33,851 nucleotides of DNA, from the NCBI GenBank assembly GCA_002428995.1, contig DIYJ01000013.1:1-33851 (forward strand). The letters run 5' to 3'. This document shows, one piece after another, positions 18,801 to 27,900 of the stretch; positions within the stretch are counted from its first letter, which is position 1; each line of letters starts with the position of its first letter. The DNA comes from Flavobacteriales bacterium UBA6057 (GTDB taxonomy: Bacteria; Bacteroidota; Bacteroidia; Flavobacteriales_G; Salibacteraceae). Position numbers and translations under genes: made by a program. The notes beneath the pieces are model-generated. The model worked only from the letters and a program-made list of their open reading frames with translations. It was not told where the DNA came from and made no database searches.

Positions 18801-21167
18801 GTGAAGGTGATTTATGAATCGGATCAGATTGCTGGGGTGCTGCAGGACGATATGTCCGGAGGGTTGGACAACTCCGTAAGGATCTACAACATCGTGGATG
18901 TAGCGGAAGGAGCCAATGCCGGAAAAGATTGGACCATCTACTTTGATGAGGATGCCACCGAGCTCACAAGCCTGTTGACTTCCACCACGCATACGGTCAA
19001 CATCTTCATCCCTTTCAAATGCGGGAACGACTCTTACCATACCTTCAATCAAGGTACAGTCGCCTATTCTGGTACTCCAGGGCAATACACCGTAACGGGC
19101 CTTTCGATCTTTGACGAATTCAACAACACCGATGCTACCAGTTTCTTTTACTGCGGTACCTCGCTGACGGAAACTCCCGGAGCTTATGCGCTCATTGAGC
19201 TCAGCACAACTCAGAGCTATCCCGGAGGCGGCATTCGGGTGGCTTCGATCGAGCATGAGCTGACCGCTTCCGAGGGTTACACCCAATCCTACACTTACGA
19301 AGCAGGAGTAACACCACCCGCCTTCGACCGCTATGCGCGACCGAGGAAGGTGGAAATGGGTATTGAGGAGCAATACACTTACCTGAGGCCTTACGCCAAC
19401 TTCGCAGTGGGGATTTATCCCAACGTGGTCTACTCCAGCACTACCATCTCGAATGATGGGCGGAACAACAATGCAGAAGGCTATGTCAAGCATTCCTTCA
19501 TCACGGAGCCCGAAGAGAACGAAGTCATCCAATCCTGGGTGCAGGAGCATAGCAACCACATCGACACGGTGATCGAGTTTAGTTCGAGTTTTCCCAAGCT
19601 CTTTGGCCTAGAGCGCTCGGTGGAGGTGTTTGACAAGAACAATCTGATGGTGTCGAAGCAGGTGAATCATTATGACACCTATCAGGAAGGTGCGCTTACG
19701 GAGCTGTTGGATGTGGTGATCCTCGTCCAACCCTCAGCCGGGGGAGGTGGAGGAACGCTTCAGCCACCTGTTCCTTACAACAAGATTCTGCTAAGGAGAG
19801 ACCTGGACGTCCGCCTTCAAAAGCGTGAAACCTTTGATCAGAGCCTGGTTACTACAGATGAGTTCATCTCTTGGGATTCGGTGAATGGAATGCCCAAACT
19901 GCGGAAGCAAACCACCGGAGAGCACGAGCAGCTAATCGAGACGTTCTATGCCTACGATCAAAGCCAGTTTGCCAGCATGGGGCCCAAAAGTCTCAATGCC
20001 AGCTACTCCAACCAATTGGTAGACGTTTCGGAGCGCGAGGTGCAGGTCGATGCCACGCAACTCTCCACGGACGACTTTGCCAGCCGAACGGCCACTCTGT
20101 TCAGAAACAACGCATTGGTTCGCCAACGCCAGTCAGGAGCCTGCAACTATGCTGAAACCACGGAGAGTAACAGCTATTTCAAAACGGGTGTGTCCTATGC
20201 CTGGGCTGGTGACCTTGGCGACTACGGCATCTTCGACCATGCAGCCTTTGCAGCCTTTGATTTCACAGAAGCCAGCATCGATGAGGATTGGCTGGCCGGT
20301 GAGGAAGTGGTGTTGTATGACGGCCGAGGGAACGTATTGTCGACCGAGAATCGCTTTGGAGACTTCACTTCCACCAGGTACGTTTTCAATGATCGTCTGG
20401 CCTATATGAGCATTGATGACTGCACTTTTCAGGGCGCAACGGCCAGTGGTTTCGAAGACCTTACCTACATGTCGAATTCTGCTGAAACCAGCCAGGAGTC
20501 CCTGCAGAATGTTTTCATCGCCAGCTGCGAGAAGGAATATTTTGAAGGTGAAGTTTCCCCGTTGAATACCTATTCCATTTCCCACCTCCATCACTCCGGC
20601 AAGTCTGGCCTTCAAATGACCGGAGGCGCCATAGCGAGCTATGAAGCTGAATGCGCCACCGGATCTAAATCAGACATGGAAGCGGGAAGGCTCTACCGAG
20701 CTTCGGTGTGGGTGCATGCCGGAAGCGCTGACGATACCGAACTAAGGATCAGCATCACCGGAATGGTGGCTGCGAGTGGCTACAGCAATTCCGTGAGCGT
20801 GCTCCGAAGCAACAGCTCGAATGTGCAGGTAGGGCAGTGGGTGCAAATGAATGTCGAGATCGATGTTCCGGCCGGCTTCAGCACCTCAGGCAGCGGAAAG
20901 GTGAGCGTAGAGCTTCAATCGGGAGCGGAAGGTGCTTCTGTGTTTGACGATTTCCGCTTTCACCCGGTGGAGAGTTCGCTGCAGGTTCTGGTGCATGACA
21001 AACGAACCGGCTTGGTGAAAGCCCTGCTGGACGCCAACAACTTCGCCACCTTCTTCGAGCACGATACCCGGGGAGATGTGGTGAAGAAAGAACAAGAAGT
21101 GGTGGGAAAAGGAGTTGTGAAAACCTTTGAGAGTAGCTCCTATTACTACCGAGGACTCAATAACTGA
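15876..21167 (+). CDS. Giant secreted SpvB-like protein with two CUB domains, partner of the RHS protein
   Basis: The frame opens at 15831, but I choose the ATG at 15876, which starts a proper signal peptide (MKMILRSIVACCFLLTCSYSFSQ); this gives 1,763 residues. The mature N terminus carries a motif resembling the start of SpvB/TcB-like proteins (VTATYRSGV, then IGLGWELKYG and IMRTVNGIPDDW). Two CUB-like domains follow at about nt 17370-17860 and 17895-18210; each opens with (G)xLxDxGGPxxxY, and the second ends with FKSDGSGSDAGFKLQW. The middle resembles the shell part of RHS-type proteins. A carbohydrate-binding-like beta-sandwich lies at about nt 20455-20965 (YRASVWVHAGS, then VFDDFRFHP), and the last 60 residues have YD-repeat-like FFEHDTRGDVVKKEQEV. 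It sits immediately upstream of the RHS gene on the same strand. I infer a secreted or surface partner of the RHS effector. Confidence 0.85.
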   Translation: MKMILRSIVACCFLLTCSYSFSQTVIPATGDLLLEEPLVTIPTVNGPDVQVTATYRSGVRVDQVASEIGLGWELKYGSRIMRTVNGIPDDWQRVATYAPSVGDFDEETGFIAACGTIHTTRDLHRSREEDTYYYDLSKDQYAISGPVLSGAIEPFIFEFKSIESDEGSGEFDFSEITVRPEFVMEESFHGDMESANYYPWSNAPVDGSSEVVLPGAPASFSGTEYYTAAGTSRPVSSFHVEYFTNAEILAKRNAGSYEFFVEPSEGIKRQSPTGAGSFDQLIGAFRITDPSGFVYHYSLPVYLNYSTYGQYPLEENYDPIITSNQNLNRKDQNGNYYIRDLTTNAVVEYRQESKYAITWNLTAVTGPDFKDVNQNHVIDEEDEGYWVKYNYEMIQQSFSHREPLLGHEVSYVGKTADNDLTGYLATFRSTDAEVYLLKSVETKDYVALNIWDIRNDEHGSIDHDLYDPQITVETNIATTGGAHNMPAMGSTTLANNFSGALFDNGGPDNDYYGTGSTFFTIDPPGATQVSLTFHEHEFMVSSSVNNPLNPIYSTRLSQLHCMFNQTPNCIYFYDPNANCSKQWLKFYDGPDNTYPAIEVDGVSRFCGTNGGDLVPRTITSSESGSGDAAITVEMHVDGYGNFPQGNGYTMLSDQEFGFRAKWRSAGYYHAFQENWKGTLYDDGGPTGNYQNNKEYLYTIQPEGADGVYLDFQSIALDNGDFIEVYEGASASGAAALTLIHGSAPTTYTCTTTNAVTLRFKSDGSGSDAGFKLQWQATWDERFPVDPGFKLSSILLLHRDDFEDQLFPESITASATSFRFNNLIDQGRGIYNSDWFNANATLLKSRTLYAVEFDQDYSLAKGYVNNINVNADNTTKLDNMTDIMPVLTNGDHANSGKLTLNRIRRLGLGYVQTEPSVLFEYDMGGSNPDYDARKEDTWGYYKSDGIGGYNTYRNSTSAGGADAWSLKEVTTALGAEVKVIYESDQIAGVLQDDMSGGLDNSVRIYNIVDVAEGANAGKDWTIYFDEDATELTSLLTSTTHTVNIFIPFKCGNDSYHTFNQGTVAYSGTPGQYTVTGLSIFDEFNNTDATSFFYCGTSLTETPGAYALIELSTTQSYPGGGIRVASIEHELTASEGYTQSYTYEAGVTPPAFDRYARPRKVEMGIEEQYTYLRPYANFAVGIYPNVVYSSTTISNDGRNNNAEGYVKHSFITEPEENEVIQSWVQEHSNHIDTVIEFSSSFPKLFGLERSVEVFDKNNLMVSKQVNHYDTYQEGALTELLDVVILVQPSAGGGGGTLQPPVPYNKILLRRDLDVRLQKRETFDQSLVTTDEFISWDSVNGMPKLRKQTTGEHEQLIETFYAYDQSQFASMGPKSLNASYSNQLVDVSEREVQVDATQLSTDDFASRTATLFRNNALVRQRQSGACNYAETTESNSYFKTGVSYAWAGDLGDYGIFDHAAFAAFDFTEASIDEDWLAGEEVVLYDGRGNVLSTENRFGDFTSTRYVFNDRLAYMSIDDCTFQGATASGFEDLTYMSNSAETSQESLQNVFIASCEKEYFEGEVSPLNTYSISHLHHSGKSGLQMTGGAIASYEAECATGSKSDMEAGRLYRASVWVHAGSADDTELRISITGMVAASGYSNSVSVLRSNSSNVQVGQWVQMNVEIDVPAGFSTSGSGKVSVELQSGAEGASVFDDFRFHPVESSLQVLVHDKRTGLVKALLDANNFATFFEHDTRGDVVKKEQEVVGKGVVKTFESSSYYYRGLNN

Positions 21168-21291
21168 ACAACGCAATGAAGAGGTTATCAGCTACTAGCT
21201 ATCCGTTTGGTGCGGTGCCAGTTTCAGCTTTTTGCACAGAATATAGAGATCACTATGAAAGAAAAATACCATGAAAACACCTTGAATCCCG

Positions 21292-21340
21292 CTGATAGCT
21301 GATGGCTCAAAATCTCAACCTCAATATCAATCTCAACTGC
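21292..21340 (+). repeat. Low-complexity CTCAAC/CTCAAT repeat
   Basis: CTGATAGCTGATGGCTCAAA is followed by CTCAACCTCAATATCAAT and CTCAAC units. It is the reverse-complement relative of 13222-13281. The remainder of the 248-bp gap (21168-21415) continues in the same style, with CAACCTCAACCG and GTGCCTTGTGCCTAATCCCC, and holds no gene I can support. Confidence 0.6.
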
Positions 21341-21415
21341 AATGACAACCTCAACCGCAAACCTACTAATGCCTGGTCCCTCAGTGCCTTGTGCCTAATC
21401 CCCTAAAAAACAACC

Positions 21416-21856
21416 ATGAATAGTCTCAAATTCCTCCTCTTCTCCTTCATTCTCACTGCCACTGCTGGCCTCGCTCAGAATCCCGGTGTGGCCATTGACG
21501 AACAGAACATGCCAGCCGATCCTTCTGCCATGCTCGATGTGAAGTCTGATAGCCGCGGAGCCTTGCTGCCGCGCGTAGCTAGCAGCGCTTTCAGTGACAC
21601 CACAACGGCCATGGGAACGAATCCTGCGTTGTCGCTGACCGCTTTTGACTCCACGCGCCTTGGCTATTTCTTCTTCAACGGTAGTGACTGGGAGCGACTC
21701 ATGAGTTCTGCGACAGAAGGAGGGCGTATTCTGGGAACCACACCTACTTCTTCTACTGATCCGCTGGGTTCAACCGGTGACATGGCCTTTGATTCCAATT
21801 ATTTCTACATCAAAACAGCAGCTGGCTGGAGACGGCTGAGCCTTGGAACATTCTAA
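21416..21856 (+). CDS. Small secreted protein with tail-fibre-like N-terminal motif
   Basis: The 146-residue protein has a signal peptide (about 1-20, ending GLAQ). The mature part begins with a pattern seen at the N terminus of many Bacteroidota surface and tail-fibre-like proteins: AMLDVKSDSRGALLPRV, then a T.A...NPA segment and GYFFFNGSDWERL. In those proteins it precedes a long fibre or chaperone domain. Here the protein stops soon afterwards (YFYIKTAAGWRRLSLGTF). It sits between the SpvB-like gene (248 bp upstream) and the RHS gene (68 bp downstream), all on one strand, and is probably part of the same locus. The molecular role is unknown; an adaptor or small surface component is a guess. 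Confidence 0.75.
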   Translation: MNSLKFLLFSFILTATAGLAQNPGVAIDEQNMPADPSAMLDVKSDSRGALLPRVASSAFSDTTTAMGTNPALSLTAFDSTRLGYFFFNGSDWERLMSSATEGGRILGTTPTSSTDPLGSTGDMAFDSNYFYIKTAAGWRRLSLGTF

Positions 21857-21924
21857 GTTTTTGAGATCAAAGACTCAAGATTAAAGCACCTCAACACCTT
21901 AAGTCCATACAACAACGTAGTTCA

Positions 21925-24900
21925 ATGACTTTTTTACCACGCATATTCATTCTTTTGCTCTTAGCATCAACTGCTTCTTCCCTTCAGGCAGCTGATTTTT
22001 ACTGGGTCTCTTCGAGTGCAGGCAACTGGGACAAGGCCTCCCATTGGAGCAATCGCTCTGGCGGGCCAGGTGGTTTTGGTGTCCCTGGTGCTTCTGATCA
22101 TGTCCATTTTGATTCCGGAGGTAAAGGAAATTGTCAGATCAATGTTGCGGCCAACGTAAAGGGAGTCACCGTCAACTCTGATTATACGGGAACCATCCTG
22201 CAGCAAAGTACAATCGATGTAGGCAATGGTGATTGGATCATGAAAGGGGGCACGTTCAGCGGTGGAAGTGGTTACATCTCGATCAAGGGAAATCTTGAGG
22301 TGCAAAGTGATGCTTCGTTCACCAGCACCTCAGGTGAGCTAAAAGCTTTTATGGATGCCACCATCGATGGATCCTTTGACGCCAACCTTGGTACCTTCAC
22401 CATGTATTCCAACGATGCCTCCAATCAAAACGATTGGCTCAAGGCGAAGACACAATCCTTCTACCATCTCAAGGTCGTCAACGACTATGCTTCAGCTGTG
22501 AAGGGCAGCCTGAAGCTCGGGGAAGGGAACTTCTTCTCCGTGATTGGTGACCTCGTGTTTGAGGGAATAGGAGGAGTTTCGATCATCGATGGTACGATCA
22601 ATGCCAAGGGCGACCTCTATCATACCAATTCTGCAGCCGACTTTCAGGGCGGAAACACAGTCATCGAAATCAACGGACCGGGCACTCAAACCATTTACGG
22701 TGCTTCTGGTGTGGCAGCTGGGGCCTTTGTTTTCCTGCGCATCAACAAAAGCCTGGGAACCCTCTACCTGCGCGATGTGGTCAACCTCGGGGGCGGGTGG
22801 GAATACCTGCAAGGAACCATCGATGCGGAGACCTACAACTCCCAACTCAATTTCCGCTCGCTGGGCGTGAGCTACAACATCAGCGGTAATTGCACCTTGA
22901 ACCATGTGAGCTTTGAAGCCAGTGAGACCTTCAACAACTTTTACCTCGATACCACGGAGCTGGTGATCCTGGGTGATCTGAGTCTGCTCGGTACTGGCAG
23001 CTTGCACCTTCAGTCGGGAACGCTCGTGATCGAAGGCGATGCTTATCTCAATAACTCGGGTGCCAACGGTGGCGGTGGCATGAACCTCATCTTTGCCGGA
23101 GACCGCGCGCAGCGCATGGTGAGCAGTGTGGCGGCCGGGCAATCGATCTTGCCGAACATCGGCATTTACAAGAGCGATGGATTGTTATCATCCTCAGGAA
23201 CGATCAGTGTTTCCGGGCACATCCGACAGCGCAAGGGTGACTTTCATCCGGGAGCCGGTGAGACTACCTGGCATTTTCTCGGAAATGGAACGGCCCAGGA
23301 AATCGACATCCCTTCTTCCCGCTATGGTTTCAGGGATGTGGTGATGAATCCCACCAGCGGAAGCGTCAAGCTGGTGCATGACCTGCAGGTGTGGGGCGAT
23401 ATGGAAGTGAGCACCGGCAAGACGCTCGACCTGAATGGACGTTATGTGAGCATCAAGGCCGACTGGACCAACAACGGCCATGTGTCCACCGATGCCGGAG
23501 GAGTTGCTTTCACCGGCAACGAACTGCAAACCATCAGCGGTACTTCTGCTGCTTCCATGCCCAATCTGGAGATCGCTAATGGAGCCGGTCTTCGTCTTCT
23601 GGCCGACCTGGACGTGACCGGAAGCGCTGAGTTCACCGCAGGTGAGCTGGATTTGAACGGCCACACCCTGGAGCTCAGCAGCAGCGAAGCCTATGCCTTT
23701 GTGCCTGGCATGGGAAGCATCAAGCCCGCCAGCACGGGAGAGGTGCGCCTGAATTCTGAAGGAGAGCGAACCTACCATGTTCCCTACAAGGGAGTTGCCA
23801 GCACCACTCACGGCTACGAATACCGCGAGCTGCAATTCCGCACCGACCGCAGCGAAGCCCAGACCTACGACCTCTACATTGATGCCAACAGCGACCTCAA
23901 CCTCAAGCTTGACCTCCCCAACCTGGCCGGTAGTCAGGACATCCGTATCACGATGATCACCAATGCCGGCATGGACCTGCCGCTGGATGTTCATGTGGAT
24001 GCCATTGGTCGCTTCACCGGAGTGGATTACCAAGACCCAAACAATGGACTCACCTACACCGTGCACCATACAGACAAAGGAGGAGGTCACATCGTGATCG
24101 GGCAGTTGGATGACTACTTTGATGACATCATCGTTCGCATGCCGGCTGTGAAGCGCAACTGGATCTCCGAGACGCACTACGATGCCGATGGCAATGTCAT
24201 CTACTCTACCAAAACCTACATGGACGGACTGGGTCGCAAGGACCAGTACCAGATGGAAAACATCGAAACGGGCGATGTGCTCGCCTCGCAGGTGGTGTTT
24301 GACGCGCTCGGGCGTCCGGCCTTGTACACCTTGCCTGCAGTTTCAGGAGGAGCGCTCAGTTACAGGGATGATTTTGCACGGGACGCTTCCAATACCACCT
24401 ACGACTACCTAGACTTTGACCTTCCTGCCAACCGCAATAATCCTTCCGCCTTCAGTGCTGCTACCAGCAATACCGTAGGGCATTATTACAGCAGCGCAGG
24501 CGATGAACACATTGATGAAACCGGTTATCCCTTCACCCGCAGGCGCTATGCACCACAGCCGGGCGGACCGCAGATCGCTACTGCACAACCCGGGGAAAGC
24601 TTCAAACCCGGTTCTGATCACGAGCAATGGTCGTTCAGCATGGCGGTGTACGATGAACTCGACCTGGTGCTGGGCAACAACAAGAGCCACAAAGTAGAGG
24701 TGAGCAGCAGCAACAAGCTGCAGTCTTCCGCTATCAGCATTACGGGAGGCGTTTCGGCTGTCAAACGCATCGAGCACCTGCCTTCCGGGGAGGAAACCGT
24801 CACCTATGTGAACGCAGAAGGGGTGACCATGGCTTCCTGCCGCTCCGGGTTGAGCAGCAGCAGTTGTTCCACACAGACTGCCACCAACGTGCTGCGCATG

Positions 24901-27900
24901 GAAGGTACCCGTTCGGTGGATCTGCATCTGCCCGCCAGCAAGGTGGGAACACTTGAACTTCCTCCACTTACTTATGGCAGTCCTTCCACCAATGCCGATG
25001 CTGCGAACTACAACTACCTGATCTACGACTTGCGTAACGATCAGCTCCTGCTGGAAGGCAGTTCGGCAGACTACACCATCGATCCCGTGACGCGGCTGGT
25101 GACCTTTTCACCGGCACCTACCGAATCCATGATGCTAAGGGTGTACCTACAGGTAGACCTCGCCTATGAAGAGGGACTTGCATCCCCGCTGAACGATGTG
25201 AATCTTCACTATGAGCTGGACTATGCTCAATGGACGCTCAACCGCACCGACCTGGCCGGCCTCGTGCGTCAGTCGATCAGCGCCAAGGACTGCAGCTGCG
25301 ACAATTCCGGAGCGCACGCCTTTTACGAAAGTTATGACTACAACGCCTTTGGCCAGGTTGTCACCGAAAAACTGCCCGATGAAGGCGAGGTGAACTACCT
25401 CTACGATGACCGCGGCCGCCTGCGCTTCAAGCAGGACGCCTCTCAGGAAGAAGATGAAACCTTCACCTTCATCAGTTACGATGCGCACGGCCGCGTGATC
25501 AAGGAAGGGGAATACATCACCGCCAACGATCGCTACTTCTTCCAGGATTTTTACCAGGCGGGCACCTCCAGCTACACGGGCACCCTTTCCGTGCACAACA
25601 TTCTGCAGCAAAACGATGGCATCAGCAACGCCCACACCACCGAGCTGAGCGAGATGACCTACTACACCGAGCTGGAAGGGCAAACCATACCTGTTAGCAG
25701 TGGGTTGCAGGCCCAGTATACGCAGGCTTACACCCTGGGCCGCCTCGCCAAGGTGAGCACCAATGGCGAGCGGACGGCCTGGTACAGCTACGACCAATTC
25801 GGACGCATTGCGTTCGAAATTCAGCAGGTGAACGATGCTTCCTTCGGCTCGCTCCCGAATGCGGACGACTATTTCAAGGCTACCGAGTTTGAATACGAAC
25901 CGTTGCTCGGCCAGATCACCGCGGTGATTTACCAGGACCACGAAGCCAGCGAGCGCTTCCGGCAGTTTTATACCTACAACGGCAACCGCCAGCTCATCCG
26001 CGTGGAAGCGCGCAGGGGCAACGGCACGGGTACCCTGGCCGGAGAAGCCGATTACTTCTACAACACCCACTTCCAGCTCGCGCGCAAGGAACTCGGAGGC
26101 GACCTCCAGGGCATCGATTATATCTATCGAATGAACGGAGCGCTGAAGGCCGTGAACCACCCCAGCCTGGGCGCCACCAACGACCCCGGAGGAGACGGAG
26201 GCACTGGAAGCGCCTTCTATGCGGACCTCTTTGGCTACAGCATCGACTTTTTCAAGGATGACTACACCAGCAACGACAACAGCATCCTTTCCTCCGTCAC
26301 CTCCACCGATGCCCACTACTACCGCGGGCTGGTGGCCAGCGTGCGCTACAAGATCAACGACACCTACGCCCCCGATGCCGATCTGATCAACAAAGGCGGC
26401 AGCACTACTACTCTCATCAGCACCGGCACGGACGAATGCCGCTTCACCTATGCGTATGACGAATACTTCCGACTCGCCAACGCCCACTTTGATGTCTACC
26501 ACCACACGAGCGCCACGGCTTCTTCGAATACCGCTACCGCTTATTCAGATTACAAGGTTTATGGAGCAGCCAATACCACCAATGATATTGAGTATGATGC
26601 CAATGGAAACATCCTGAACCTCTATCGCAACGGCTATGAGCAAGGCGGAGAGTTCCTTATCGATAAACTCATTTACGGCCCCGTCACAGGCAGTAACCGA
26701 CTCGGAACCATTCAAGATCAGTGTACCACTGCCATCGCCAGTCTCGGGTTCCCCAATTCCGGTACTTCCCTCAGTATGAGCTACGATGCCTCCGGCCGCT
26801 TACGCCAAAGCTTTGCAGAAGACATACAAGACATCACCTACCACCACAGCGGTAAGGTTCAAAAAGTCCTGTACACCTCAACCAGCGATTACATCGAGTA
26901 CTTCTACGATCACCACGGCAGTGTTTGTCGCAGCCTCTTTCATGATTTCAGCGCAGGAACCACCCACACCACCTGGTACATCAACAGCGCAGGCCGAACC
27001 GTAGCCATTTATGAAAAGGAAACAGCCGCTAGCAGTCTAAGCCTCATCGAATATCCCATTGTCGGGCATGAACGCGAAGGCACCTTCGATACCCAACAAG
27101 AAGCCGCCATTTATGAGCTAAAAGATCACCTTGGCAACGTTCGTGTAGCATTCAAGGAAGGCTCCAGTACCCTTGAGGTCGTCAGTTGGGCTGACTACTA
27201 TCCGTTCGGGTCCACACTTCCAGGAAGGAGCTATTCCCTCAACGCCTACCGCTATGGAAGCGGTGGAGAGGAAACCGCATATTCCACAGGTTGGACCGCT
27301 TATCCGCTCAGGATGTTTAACACACTTCTGGGGCGTTTCGGTGCACCCGATCCCTATCGTCAAATGCACAACGCCTACCAAGGCATGGCCAATAACCCAG
27401 CGAATTTTATTGATCCCACAGGCGGCATTTGGGATGGTTACAACGGCTGGGTTCAATCCAACTACGAGCAATGGGAAATGATCATGGGCGGCCGCTGGGA
27501 GTTTAACCAGACTGCTTGGAAGGAAGCTCAGGCCTATGGGCTTGCTACAACTATTGTGGACGGGTTGCCCATATCAACGAGAAATGCAAATCACCATTTT
27601 AGGAATAATGTCCACAAGAAGCGCAGTGCATCGCTAGGCCATGTGGTTCGTGGCACAGATCCCAAGACTGGAGAACGTAAGTCTGGAATCGCTAGCAGTG
27701 TAAGCAGCGCCATTGTTAATATGATCGGCAAGTTTGAGGATTTTACCGTGACAAATGGGCGAATCTTTCGAACTGAGCGAATACTCGTCCATTTCCCATC
27801 TGTTTTGGATGATGGAGGCAAAGTAATTCATGATGGAGAGTGGGTCAGTTTTCCTATTGCTAAAGAGATAAGTGCTGACGGCCTAATAGAATCTGATGCA

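Noticed and set aside
15972..20615. Several 160-270-codon minus-strand frames opposite the SpvB-like gene
   Set aside because: The plus-strand protein has recognisable domains throughout. The antisense frames are compositionally driven and motif-free.
21176..21274. 32-codon ORF after the SpvB-like gene containing the string YPFGA, like an RHS-core motif
   Set aside because: The rest does not match an RHS core and it lies in low-complexity spacer; probably coincidence.
25147..26505. 452-codon open frame on the minus strand inside the RHS gene
   Set aside because: It lies entirely antisense to recognisable RHS YD repeats in the GC-rich part of the gene, where antisense stop codons are rare. 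It has no signal peptide or known motif.
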